In this document: positions 15,530-23,888 of the stretch, in pieces
Layout of the letters: every line of letters begins with the position of its first letter
How positions within the stretch are numbered: position 1 is the stretch's first letter
Origin: Caulobacter sp.
Lineage (GTDB): Bacteria; Pseudomonadota; Alphaproteobacteria; Caulobacterales; Caulobacteraceae
Direction of reading: 5' to 3'
NCBI GenBank assembly: GCA_017745235.1
Contig: JAGHZU010000031.1
Span: forward strand, 1-44,507
Length of the DNA: 44,507 bases
Position numbers and translations under genes: made by a program
Notes under the pieces: generated by a model
The model's input: only the letters and a program-made list of their open reading frames with translations
Database searches by the model: none
What the model was told of the DNA's origin: nothing

Positions 15530-15642
15530 GTTGGGGGTTTACCGAAGACTAACGCGGACAACTATGCGACCACTGGTCGCAGAACGGTGTAACATCACAT
15601 AAAAATCATAAGCTTAGCTCCCCTATCGCCGTCGCAGGAATG

Positions 15643-15677
15643 AAAACGCCCCCGGGTCGTTCCCGACCCGGGGGCGT
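15643..15677 (-). terminator. Strong intrinsic terminator, 14-bp perfect stem
   Basis: ACGCCCCCGGGTCG (15646-15659), TTCC loop, CGACCCGGGGGCGT (15664-15677). On the minus strand the stem is followed by TTTT (15646-15643); the plus strand has no T run, so it points to termination of a minus-strand transcript. Confidence 0.8.
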
Positions 15678-15815
15678 CGTCCTGTTCCCCAACAGGACGG
15701 CGTCGGCCTCTGCCATTCCGGCGCGGCGGCGTCGCCTCGAAAGCGATGACCCGTATTTGTCCGAACGACCGGACGCGCACAACGCGTCCGCCTGTCGCAG
15801 GTTGACGGAGGCGTC
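15643..15815 (-). ncRNA. Candidate structured small RNA
   Basis: The minus strand here carries a series of stable hairpins: GACGCG/CGCGTC around 15770-15790, CCTGTT/AACAGG around 15680-15697, and then the perfect terminator at 15646-15677 with a T tract. No protein gene upstream on this strand needs a terminator. A TTGACT box at 15849-15844 with a GCTCTGTT-like -10 near 15826-15819 could be the promoter. It does not match RNase P, tmRNA, SRP RNA or any tRNA that I can recognise. A 6S-like or trans-acting sRNA is possible. Confidence 0.3.
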
Positions 15816-15868
15816 ATATAACAGAGCTACGCCAAAAGTGCCTAGTCAAGAAATGACACCGGTATCAT
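15802..15868 (+). promoter_or_regulatory. Promoter and palindromic operator of the pectate lyase gene
   Basis: TTGACGG (15802-15808) and GCTACGCC (15826-15833) resemble the alphaproteobacterial housekeeping promoter (TTGACG with a GCTA-type -10), though the 17-bp gap is longer than usual. Just downstream, ATGACACC/GGTATCAT (15853-15868) is a 16-bp palindrome with one mismatched pair and a central CG, the form bound by LacI- or GntR-type regulators. An operator just after the start point fits repression until pectin breakdown products appear. No regulator gene is nearby. Confidence 0.5.
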
Positions 15869-16041
15869 AAGGAGCGCCAACACTGCGCCGACCAAAGGGC
15901 GACAAGGGTTTGGGGGCAACCGGACCGGGAGGACGCGACGGGAAGCGCGGGGAAGGAAGGTCCCTTCGCCCACCGCCTCCCAGCCGAATCCCCGCGTCCT
16001 TGCGTCGCGCCTCGCGCGAAAAGACCCTGGGAGGAACTTCG

Positions 16042-17682
16042 ATGCCGATCAGCCCCATGACCCGTCGCCGCCTGCTGGCGACGTCGACCGCCGCCTTCGC
16101 CGCGGCGGCCGCTCTCGCGCCGCTGAAGGCCCTGGCTCAGGGAGCCGCGCCCAGCAAGGACCAGGTGCTCGCGACCATGAAGAAGGCCTCGACCTTCATG
16201 GTCGAGAAGGCCGCCTACGAGGGCGGCTATGTCTGGAGCTACCTGCCCGACTTCTCGCGCCGGTTCGGTGAGATGGAGGCGTTCCCCACCATGATCTGGG
16301 TCCAGCCGCCGGGCACGGCCACCATGGGCCACCTGTTCCTGGACGCCTACCACGCCACCGGCGACGAATATTACTACGAGGCGGCGAAGAAGGCCGCCCT
16401 GGCGCTGGTCAGGATCCAGCACCCGGCAGGCGGCTGGAACTACATGGGCGACCTCGCCGGCGAGGAGTCCCTGAAGCGGTGGTACGCCACGATCGGCAAG
16501 AACGGCTGGCGCCTGGAGGAATTCCAGCACTACTACGGCAACGCCACCTTCGATGACGAGGGCACGGCGGAGAGCTGCCAGCTGATGCTGCGCATCTACC
16601 TGGAAAAGAAGGACAGGGCTTTCAAGCCGGCGCTGGACAGGGCCATCCAGTTCGTTCTCGACAGCCAGTACCCGTCGGGCGGCTGGCCCCAACGCTACCC
16701 GCTGATGGGCGGCTTCGAAAACAAGGGCCACCCCGACTACACCGGCTACATCACGTTCAACGACGGCGTGGTCGACGAGAACATCAAGTTCCTGGTCATG
16801 GTCTGGCAGACCCTGGGCGACAAGCGCGTGCTGGATCCCATCAAGCGCGCCATGGACGTCTATATCGCCGCCCACCAACCCCTACCCCAGCCTGGCTGGG
16901 GACTGCAGCACACCGTGGCCGATCTCAAGCCGGCCGGCGCGCGCACCTACGAGCCCAAGGCCTTCGCCAGCCACACCACGGCCGGCAATCTCGACAACCT
17001 GATGGACTTCTACGAGCTGACGGGCGATCCGAAGTATCTGGACCGCATCCCCGAGACGATCGACTGGCTGGCCTCGCTGAGGCTCGACGACAAGATCGCG
17101 CCGGGCAAGCCCCGCTACCCCACCTTCATCGAGATCGGCACGAACGAGCCGCTCTACGTGCATCGTCGCGGCTCCAACGTGTTCAACGGCGAATACTTCG
17201 TCGACAAGCGCTGGGAGAACACCGTCGTCCACTACTCGTCGTTCCGCGCGATCGACATCGACAAGCTGCGCAGGCGCTACGAGACGCTGAAGGCCACACC
17301 GCCCCAGGTCGCCAGCAAGGATTCGCCGCTGAAGGGCGGCCGCAAGCCTCTGCCCCGCTATTTCACCACGCGCGATCTCTCGGTCTCCGACCTGAACGTC
17401 GGCGCGCTGAAGGCCGGCGATGGCGCGACCTCGGCCGCCGAAGCCGCGACGCTCATGGCCGGGCTGAACGCCGAGGGCTGGTGGCCCACGCTGATGAAGG
17501 CGGTCAGCAACCCCTACATCGGCGACGGTTCGACCACTGTGACCCCGGGGGAGTTCTCGCAAACCCGCGTGGGCGACCCTACCGACACCTCCCCCTACGT
17601 CGCCGACACGCCCAGGCCGGGCGTCTCGACCGGGGCCTACATCGAGAACATGGCGGCCTTGATCCGGTATCTCATCGCCTGA
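16042..17682 (+). CDS. PL10-type pectate lyase with Tat signal
   Basis: A 546-residue exported polysaccharide lyase. The N terminus MTRRRLLATSTAAFAAAAAL (from residue 6) is a twin-arginine signal, cleaved near ALAQG. The body has the PL10 (Pec_lyase) pattern of paired helices: ATFDDEGTAESCQLMLRIYL, LDSQYPSGGWPQRYPL and GYITFNDGVVDENIKFLVMV, with conserved aromatic, aspartate and arginine residues typical of polygalacturonate cleavage by beta-elimination. The C-terminal extension beyond about residue 430 is unusually long. GGGAGGA precedes the ATG at 16042; the open frame starts further upstream without homology. Export through Tat suggests a folded, possibly calcium-bound enzyme in the periplasm. 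Confidence 0.85.
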   Translation: MPISPMTRRRLLATSTAAFAAAAALAPLKALAQGAAPSKDQVLATMKKASTFMVEKAAYEGGYVWSYLPDFSRRFGEMEAFPTMIWVQPPGTATMGHLFLDAYHATGDEYYYEAAKKAALALVRIQHPAGGWNYMGDLAGEESLKRWYATIGKNGWRLEEFQHYYGNATFDDEGTAESCQLMLRIYLEKKDRAFKPALDRAIQFVLDSQYPSGGWPQRYPLMGGFENKGHPDYTGYITFNDGVVDENIKFLVMVWQTLGDKRVLDPIKRAMDVYIAAHQPLPQPGWGLQHTVADLKPAGARTYEPKAFASHTTAGNLDNLMDFYELTGDPKYLDRIPETIDWLASLRLDDKIAPGKPRYPTFIEIGTNEPLYVHRRGSNVFNGEYFVDKRWENTVVHYSSFRAIDIDKLRRRYETLKATPPQVASKDSPLKGGRKPLPRYFTTRDLSVSDLNVGALKAGDGATSAAEAATLMAGLNAEGWWPTLMKAVSNPYIGDGSTTVTPGEFSQTRVGDPTDTSPYVADTPRPGVSTGAYIENMAALIRYLIA

Positions 17683-17727
17683 GGCGCTTTTCGGCGCCGT
17701 TAAGCGTCTTCAGTCGAGGTCTCAACC

Positions 17728-17756
17728 TTGGCTGGAGACGCGGGCCAAGCTAGGGT
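17728..17756 (+). promoter_or_regulatory. Housekeeping promoter of the CsgG-like gene
   Basis: TTGGCTG (17728-17734), 14-bp gap, GCTAGGGT (17749-17756). This matches the Caulobacter sigma-73 pattern (TTGACGS, N10-14, GCTANAWC) closely, and predicts a leader of about 30 bases. Confidence 0.55.
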
Positions 17757-17796
17757 GCCGCCCCGTCGAGGGGGACCACACTAGGGGCTAGTCTAA

Positions 17797-18747
17797 ATGA
17801 GAGTGTTTTCGAATCTGGCGGCTGTCGGAGTCGCCCTGTCCATGGTCGCGCCTGTCCAGGCCCTGGCCCAAGCCAAGCCGACCAAGGGCCAGCAGCTGCA
17901 GGCCCAAGCCTCCAACGAGGTCCCCCACTGCACCCGCAAGCTGGGCACGCTGTCGATCACCGACGGCGACGACCCGCGCGGCTGGATGCAATACAACCTA
18001 GCTTCGCCGCAGAAGGTGCTGCGCGCCATCGTCCAGCGCTCGGGCTGCTTCAACCTGGTCGACCGGGGCGCGGGCCTCAACGCCGCCCAGGCCGAACGCA
18101 ACATCGGCGGCAATCTGGGCCTCCAGCGCGGCTCCAACGTCGGCCAGGGTCAGGTCAAGGCCGCCGACTACGTGCTGGTGGCCGAGGTCCAGGGCAGCAA
18201 CAGCAACGCCTCAGGCGGTGCGGTGGCCGGCGCTCTCGGCGGCCTGATCGGCGGTCGCGCTGGCGCCCTGGTCGGCGGCCTCAAGACCAAGAAGCTGGAA
18301 GCCAACACCGTCCTGTCGCTGACCAACGTGCGCACCACCGAAACCATGTCCGTCCAGGAAGGCTATGCCGCCAAGACCGACATCGGCTGGGGCGCGGGTG
18401 GCGGCTACGCCTTCGCCGGCGCCGTTGGCGGCGGCTACGAAGACACCGACATCGGCCGCATCATCACGCTGTCGTTCATCAACGCCTACAGCAAGATGGT
18501 CACCGACCTGGGCCTGGTGTCCGAGCAGGGTCCCGCCGCCCAGGCCGCTCCGTCCAAGACGTTCGTGGCCAGCCGCGTGACCAACATGCGCGCCACCCCC
18601 GTCGCGGGCGGCAAGGTGATCCGCGCCCTGCCCGCCGGCGCCATCGTCTACCCGACCGGCAAGAAGCAGGACCTGTGGTGGGAAGTGGCCGACGAGAACG
18701 ACAACGTCGGCTGGGTGCTGAACACCGGCCTGGAACCGGCGAAATAA
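17797..18747 (+). CDS. Exported CsgG-like protein with C-terminal SH3 domain
   Basis: A 316-residue protein with a Sec signal peptide (MRVFSNLAAVGVALSMVAPVQALAQ). Residues about 50-235 resemble the CsgG/curli-assembly fold: RAIVQRSGCFNLVDRGAGLNAAQAERN, then ADYVLVAEVQGSNSNASGGAVAGALGGLIGG, TVLSLTNVRTTETMSVQEGYA and DTDIGRIITLSFINAYSKMV. A bacterial SH3 domain follows at about 250-314 (FVASRVTNMRATPVAGGKVIRALPAGA through WWEVADENDNVGWVLNTGL). CsgG proteins are outer-membrane lipoprotein pores; there is no lipobox cysteine here, so a pore is not assured. The SH3 tail suggests peptidoglycan or protein binding. It has its own promoter and no curli-type neighbours. Confidence 0.75.
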   Translation: MRVFSNLAAVGVALSMVAPVQALAQAKPTKGQQLQAQASNEVPHCTRKLGTLSITDGDDPRGWMQYNLASPQKVLRAIVQRSGCFNLVDRGAGLNAAQAERNIGGNLGLQRGSNVGQGQVKAADYVLVAEVQGSNSNASGGAVAGALGGLIGGRAGALVGGLKTKKLEANTVLSLTNVRTTETMSVQEGYAAKTDIGWGAGGGYAFAGAVGGGYEDTDIGRIITLSFINAYSKMVTDLGLVSEQGPAAQAAPSKTFVASRVTNMRATPVAGGKVIRALPAGAIVYPTGKKQDLWWEVADENDNVGWVLNTGLEPAK

Positions 18748-18758
18748 GCCCAAGGCTC

Positions 18759-18794
18759 CATGATGAAGAGGCTTCTCAGAGCCTCTTCATCATG
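18759..18794. terminator. Perfect 15-bp inverted repeat at the convergent 3' ends
   Basis: CATGATGAAGAGGCT (18759-18773), TCTCAG loop, AGCCTCTTCATCATG (18780-18794). The right arm is the last codons of the GNAT gene (MMKRL) and its stop lies in the loop; the left arm lies just after the CsgG-like gene. It could terminate both transcripts, though no T run follows on either side. Confidence 0.5.
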
Positions 18795-19216
18795 AACCAC
18801 CGCGGATGGAAGGGTTCGGGGCCGTCCATCGTCGCGAAGACCTCGAACCCCCGCTTCTCGTAGAATGGGCGCGCCTGGAAGGCGTAGGTGTCCAGCCACA
18901 TAAGGTGACACCCTCGCCGACGCGCCTCCGCCTCGGCCCGCTCCATCAGCATCGTGCCCAGGCCTGTGCGCCGAAGCGCCGGCGGCACCACCACCATGTC
19001 GACATGGAACGTGCCCCAGCGCGACTGGGCCCATAGTCCGCCCTCCACCGCGCCGCCGCCCGGCTTGCGGATCAGCACGGCGAAGTCGCGATTGTCGGGC
19101 GCCCCGACCTGCTCGGTCGTGAAGGCCCGCAGGACCGCCAGTCCTTGCTTGTAGGACTCCAGGCTCGGCGTATCGGTCTCGACGATCTGCGGCTCAAACG
19201 GCTCCTGGCCCGCCAT
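18776..19216 (-). CDS. GNAT family N-acetyltransferase
   Basis: A 146-residue GNAT enzyme. FHVDMVVVPPALRRTGLGTMLMERAEAEARRRGC holds the acetyl-CoA loop (RRTGLG), and LDTYAFQARPFYEKRGFEVFATMDGPEPFHPRWFMMKRL is the C-terminal motif B, with the F-Y-x-x-x-G-F signature. Such enzymes acetylate small molecules or peptides; the substrate is unknown. GGAGGAG precedes the ATG. It is divergent from thyA, sharing about 150 bp of upstream DNA, and convergent with the CsgG-like gene. Confidence 0.85.
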   Translation of the reverse strand: MAGQEPFEPQIVETDTPSLESYKQGLAVLRAFTTEQVGAPDNRDFAVLIRKPGGGAVEGGLWAQSRWGTFHVDMVVVPPALRRTGLGTMLMERAEAEARRRGCHLMWLDTYAFQARPFYEKRGFEVFATMDGPEPFHPRWFMMKRL

Positions 19217-19251
19217 TTCCGCTCCTCCCGCCGATGGGCGACGCCCGCGCC

Positions 19252-19295
19252 GAATCGCTACACGCTCGATTCGTGCAAGGTTAACCCATCCACAG
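19252..19295 (+). promoter_or_regulatory. Cluster of cell-cycle motifs upstream of thyA
   Basis: Two GANTC sites (GAATC 19252-19256 and GATTC 19268-19272) lie 12 bp apart, followed by a CtrA-type half site TTAACC (19281-19286) and an imperfect DnaA-like box containing ATCCACA (19288-19294). In Caulobacter GANTC is the CcrM/GcrA site and is sparse. The grouping fits S-phase control of thyA, an inference. Confidence 0.35.
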
Positions 19296-19367
19296 GTATT
19301 TTGTGGCCAAGCTCCGCCAGGCCACTAGATCTGGTGCTAGAGTGCGCCCTCAAGCGGGGAGACGCCC

Positions 19368-20210
19368 ATGAACGCCATCACGCCGATCCTGGCCCAACAG
19401 GCTCCCGCCGACCACCCCGAGCGGCAGTACCTGAACCTGCTCGCCGATATCCTGGAGAACGGCGTCCAGCGCGGCGACCGCACGGGCACAGGCACCCTTG
19501 GCGTCTTCGGTCGCCAGATCCGCTTCGACCTGTCCAAGGGCTTCCCGGTCCTCACCACCAAGAAACTGCACCTGCGCTCGATCATCATCGAGCTGCTGTG
19601 GTTCCTGAAGGGCGACACCAACATCGCCTGGCTCAAGGACAACGGCGTGCGCATCTGGGACGAATGGGCCGACGAGAACGGCGACCTGGGCCCTGTCTAC
19701 GGCAAGCAATGGCGCTCGTGGGCCACGCCCGACGGCCAGTCGATCGACCAGATCGTCAACCTGGTCGAAGGCCTGAAGACCAATCCCAACAGCCGTCGCC
19801 ACATCGTCAGCGCCTGGAACCCGGCCGACGTCGAGGACATGGCCCTGCCGCCCTGCCACTGCCTGTTCCAGTTCTTCGTGGCGGATGGAAAACTCAGCTG
19901 CCAGCTCTACCAGCGCAGCGCCGACGTCTTCCTGGGCGTGCCGTTCAACATCGCCTCCTACGCCCTGCTGACCCTGATGGTCGCCAAGGTGGTGGGCCTG
20001 GAGCCGGGCGAGTTCGTCCACACCTTCGGGGACGCCCACCTCTATCTGAACCACCTGGACCAGGCCCGCGAGCAGATCCAGCGCGAGCCCTTCCCGTTCC
20101 CGACGATGCGGATCGCCGACAAGCGCGACCTGTTCGGCTTCGAGTACGAGGACTTCACGCTCGAAGGTTACGAAGCTCACCCGCACATCAAGGCGGCCGT
20201 CTCGGTTTGA
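19368..20210 (+). CDS. thyA: Thymidylate synthase
   Basis: A 280-residue ThyA. It methylates dUMP to dTMP using methylenetetrahydrofolate, producing dihydrofolate. RGDRTGTGTLGVFGRQIRFDL (residues 36-56), the catalytic ALPPCHCLFQFF (Cys163), SRRHIVSAWNPAD, YQRSADVFLGVPFNIASYALL and HIKAAVSV at the C terminus are all classical. Length is normal. It starts a close plus-strand series: thioesterase, then folA, which reduces the dihydrofolate it makes. Confidence 0.99.
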   Translation: MNAITPILAQQAPADHPERQYLNLLADILENGVQRGDRTGTGTLGVFGRQIRFDLSKGFPVLTTKKLHLRSIIIELLWFLKGDTNIAWLKDNGVRIWDEWADENGDLGPVYGKQWRSWATPDGQSIDQIVNLVEGLKTNPNSRRHIVSAWNPADVEDMALPPCHCLFQFFVADGKLSCQLYQRSADVFLGVPFNIASYALLTLMVAKVVGLEPGEFVHTFGDAHLYLNHLDQAREQIQREPFPFPTMRIADKRDLFGFEYEDFTLEGYEAHPHIKAAVSV

Positions 20211-20635
20211 CCTGGGCGGCCGATCGCCTCGACCAGATCAAGGGCGGCCAGACCGCCCTTCCGCCGGTCGTCCAGACGCTGCGACTGGGCGGCCTCGACG
20301 ACTGGGGCCAGGGCTGGGTCCGCAAGACCTGGACGCCCGAACCCGAACTGCTCAACAGCGACGGCTCGCTGTTCGGCGGCTATCTGGCCGCCCTGGCCGA
20401 CCAGATCCTGGCCTTCGCCGCCATGACCGCCGCTCCCGCCGACGCGATGTTCCGCACCAGCAATCTCAAGGTCGACTTCATCCGCGTCGGCAAGGCCGAA
20501 GTGCTGGCGCTGGAGGGCCGCGTGGTCGCCCGCACTAAGGGCATGATCCATGTCGAGGCCGACTTCCGCCGCCCGGACGGCGAACTGATCGCCCGTGCGT
20601 CGGCCCAGCAGATCGTCGTCCCGTTCGGCGGATGA
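20207..20635 (+). CDS. PaaI-family hotdog thioesterase
   Basis: A 142-residue hotdog-fold protein: WTPEPELLNSDGSLFGGYLAALADQILAFAAMTAAPADAMFRTSNLKVDFIRVGKAEVLALEGRVVARTKGMIHVEADFRRPDGELIARASAQQIVV. The GGYLAALADQ helix and LKVDFIRVG strand are those of PaaI/YbgC-type acyl-CoA thioesterases, with D in the helix as the likely catalytic acid. The best start is TTG at 20207, which overlaps the thyA TGA (TTGA), with AGGCGG upstream; no ATG or GTG fits. This implies translational coupling to thyA. A dedicated substrate is unknown. Confidence 0.75.
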   Translation: MTWAADRLDQIKGGQTALPPVVQTLRLGGLDDWGQGWVRKTWTPEPELLNSDGSLFGGYLAALADQILAFAAMTAAPADAMFRTSNLKVDFIRVGKAEVLALEGRVVARTKGMIHVEADFRRPDGELIARASAQQIVVPFGG

Positions 20636-20698
20636 CCGGCGTCGGGATCCCGACACGGCGGGTGGTCCCGCGCGGCGGAGCAGCGTAAACAGGGTCCC

Positions 20699-21214
20699 AT
20701 GTCCGTCATTCTCACCGTCGGCCCCGTGGCCCGCTCGCTCAACGGCGTCATCGGCCGCGACAATGACCTGCCCTGGCGCCTGAAGTCCGACCTGGCGATC
20801 TTCAAGGCCTGCACCCTGGGCAAGCCGGTCATCATGGGCCGCAAGACCTGGGACAGCCTGCCCCGCAAGCCCCTCCCCGGCCGCATGAACCTGGTGCTGT
20901 CGCGCGACGGCAGCTTCGACCCCAAGGGCGCGGTGGCCTGCGAGAGCCTCCTGGAGGCCTTGCAGATGGCCAAGGAACAGGCCGCGGAAGACGGCGTCGA
21001 CGAGGTCTGCGTGATCGGCGGCCGCGCCCTGTTCGAGGCCGCCCTGCCCAAGGCCAGGCGCCTCTACCTGACCGAGGTGCAAGCCCAGGTCGAGGGCGAC
21101 GTCACCTTCCCCGCCTTCGACGAAAGCGCCTGGAGCGAGGTGCGCCGCGAAGAGCACCCCGCAGGCCCCGACGACGACCATGCGTTCGTCTTCCGCGTGC
21201 TGGAGCGTCGCTGA
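20699..21214 (+). CDS. folA: Dihydrofolate reductase
   Basis: A 171-residue type I DHFR. NGVIGRDNDLPWRLKSDLAIFK (residues 15-36) contains the substrate acid Asp31 and the PW motif; MGRKTWDSLP (45-54) binds NADPH, and VIGGRALFEAALPKARRLYLTEV is the C-terminal cofactor loop. It reduces dihydrofolate to tetrahydrofolate, the reaction needed after ThyA, so its position 63 bp past the thioesterase gene fits a dTMP/folate unit. The next gene starts on the last base of its stop codon (TGATG). Confidence 0.97.
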   Translation: MSVILTVGPVARSLNGVIGRDNDLPWRLKSDLAIFKACTLGKPVIMGRKTWDSLPRKPLPGRMNLVLSRDGSFDPKGAVACESLLEALQMAKEQAAEDGVDEVCVIGGRALFEAALPKARRLYLTEVQAQVEGDVTFPAFDESAWSEVRREEHPAGPDDDHAFVFRVLERR

Positions 21215-21618
21215 TGGTCCGTTCCCTGATCGCCCTGGCGGCCCTGTCCCTCGCCATGACCGCCCCAGCCGCCAGTCAGGCGCGCAACCTCGGCTTCGCC
21301 GGCCAGGACGACAGCCTGGCTCGGGCCGCGGCCAGCGAGGTCGTGGTGTTCGACGTGCTCAAGGTCTATCCGGCCGGCGGCGCCAACGTGGCCACATGCA
21401 AGGTCGTGGGCCGCGCCATCCGCGCCGAGCGCGGCACGCGCTACCGCGCCCGCCAGTCGGTGCGCCTGGTGGTGCCGTGCGCCGAAAAGGGCGCGGGATC
21501 ATCGGACTCGTCCCCCCGTTGGGTCGACCGCGACGCCCTGGTCCGTTCGGCCCACGGCCGCGCCTTCCTGGCCAAGGACGGCGCCCTGATCGCCTACGAG
21601 CTCTACGACCTTCACTGA
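21214..21618 (+). CDS. Secreted protein, unknown, coupled to folA
   Basis: A 134-residue protein with a Sec signal peptide (MVRSLIALAALSLAMTAPAASQA). The mature part reads SEVVVFDVLKVYPAGGANVATCKVVGRAI, then VVPCAEKG and DRDALVRSAHGRAFLAKDGALIAYELYDLH, with two cysteines that could pair. The beta-rich look is OB-like but no family is recognised. Its ATG overlaps the folA stop by one base, so it is translated with folA despite no obvious functional link. Confidence 0.7.
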   Translation: MVRSLIALAALSLAMTAPAASQARNLGFAGQDDSLARAAASEVVVFDVLKVYPAGGANVATCKVVGRAIRAERGTRYRARQSVRLVVPCAEKGAGSSDSSPRWVDRDALVRSAHGRAFLAKDGALIAYELYDLH

Positions 21619-21637
21619 GGTCCTTGCGGCTCCATTC

Positions 21638-21649
21638 AAACGAACGTTT
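21638..21649 (+). promoter_or_regulatory. TetR-like palindrome upstream of the SMP-30 gene
   Basis: AAACG-AA-CGTTT is a perfect 5-bp dyad around a 2-bp centre in the 76-bp gap before the SMP-30 gene. TetR-family operators often have this form. No TetR gene is adjacent. Confidence 0.35.
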
Positions 21650-21694
21650 ACTCCCTGGATCACGCCCGTCAGAGGCGATCAAGGGAGAAGACGA

Positions 21695-22606
21695 ATGGAC
21701 GTGGAACTCGTCGCCGAAGGCTTGCAGTTTCCTGAGGGCCCGATCGCCATGGCCGACGGCTCGGTGATCCTCACCGAGATCCAGGGCCAGGCCTTGACGC
21801 GGGTCCATCCCGACGGTCGCAAGGAAACCGTGGCCAAGGTCCCCGGCGGTCCCAACGGCGCGGCTATCGGCCCCGATGGCGCGATCTATGTCACCAACAA
21901 CGGCGGCAGCTTCCAGTTCTTCGAGGCCAACGGCCTGAACATTCCCGGCCCGACGCCCCCCACCCACACCGGCGGCTCGATCCAGCGCGTCGACATCGCC
22001 ACAGGCGCGGTGACCACCCTCTACACCGAATGCGACGGCAAGCCGCTGGTGGGGCCCAATGATCTGGTTTTCGACAAACAGGGCGGGTTCTGGTTCACCG
22101 ACCACGGCGCCAGCACGCCGGACGGCCGTCGCTATGGCGCGCTCTACTACGCCAAGCCGGACGGCTCGCACATCGTGCGCTGGCGCGACCACTTTGTCTC
22201 GCCCAATGGCGTGGGCCTCTCGCCGGACGAGAGAACCGTCTACATGGCCGACACCATGCTGGGCCGCCTGTGGTCGTTCGACGTGACCGAGCCCGGCGTC
22301 CTGGCCGAAGCCGCCCCGCTCCAGCCTGGCGCCGTGGTCTGCAACCTGCCAGGTTATCAGCTGCTGGACAGCCTGGCGGTCGAGGCCGGCGGCAAGGTCT
22401 GCGTGGCCACCATCATCAACGGCGGGATCACGGCCTTCTCGCCCGACGGCTCGACGGAGCACTACGCCTTTCCGGACGTGATCGTGACCAACATCTGCTT
22501 CGGCGGCGCCGACATGCGCGACGCCTGGATCACGGCCTCGGGCACGGGCAAGCTCTACAAGGCGCGATGGCCCCGGCCGGGGTTGAAGCTGAACTTCAAC
22601 GCCTAG
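21695..22606 (+). CDS. SMP-30/gluconolactonase-like protein
   Basis: A 303-residue six-bladed beta-propeller of the SMP-30/gluconolaconase/LRE family (PF08450). LVAEGLQFPEGPIAMADGSVILTEIQ has the metal-ligand glutamate of the first blade; GPNDLVFDKQGGFWFTDHG carries the metal-binding Asn and Asp, and VSPNGVGLSPDERTVYMADT the last pair. Family members hydrolyse sugar or other lactones with a divalent metal. The substrate is not predictable. No signal peptide is seen, so it is cytosolic. A GGGAGAAG site precedes the ATG. Confidence 0.88.
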   Translation: MDVELVAEGLQFPEGPIAMADGSVILTEIQGQALTRVHPDGRKETVAKVPGGPNGAAIGPDGAIYVTNNGGSFQFFEANGLNIPGPTPPTHTGGSIQRVDIATGAVTTLYTECDGKPLVGPNDLVFDKQGGFWFTDHGASTPDGRRYGALYYAKPDGSHIVRWRDHFVSPNGVGLSPDERTVYMADTMLGRLWSFDVTEPGVLAEAAPLQPGAVVCNLPGYQLLDSLAVEAGGKVCVATIINGGITAFSPDGSTEHYAFPDVIVTNICFGGADMRDAWITASGTGKLYKARWPRPGLKLNFNA

Positions 22607-22621
22607 AAAGCGCTTGAAGGA

Positions 22622-22643
22622 GCCTCCCCCTGAAGGGGGAGGC
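22622..22643. terminator. Hairpin between convergent SMP-30 and OYE genes
   Basis: GCCTCCCCC (22622-22630), TGAA loop, GGGGGAGGC (22635-22643). It has the same CCTC/GAGG core as the hairpins near 2155 and 36649, so it may be a dispersed intergenic repeat that serves as a bidirectional terminator. Confidence 0.6.
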
Positions 22644-22656
22644 CTCGACAAAAGAT

Positions 22657-23748
<1,092 letters not shown>

Positions 23749-23888
23749 GGTCGGCTCCGAAGGGCGGAAGGATTGGAACTCTATAGATGTGAGTTGCGAT
23801 TAGAGACTAATCAGAAAAACTGCATCCGTGGCTGTTTCGGGTCCAGGCGGCGGCGCCCCTCCGGTCGGATCCGAAGAGGCGCCCTCGC

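Larger units (their letters stand above)
15530..16041. other. 512-bp gene-free region between kinase microprotein and pectate lyase
   Basis: No convincing protein gene is seen: the short open frames on both strands have arginine/proline-rich, low-quality translations. The region holds a perfect terminator-like hairpin (15646-15677), a possible minus-strand small RNA ending there, a plus-strand promoter-like pair (15802-15833), a 16-bp palindromic operator (15853-15868) and the pectate lyase 5' leader. 15540-15610 is distinctly AT-richer than its surroundings. Confidence 0.6.

Noticed and set aside
15346..15561. 71-codon minus-strand frame overlapping the microprotein gene
   Set aside because: Pro/Thr/Trp-rich translation typical of a shadow; the other frame has better composition.
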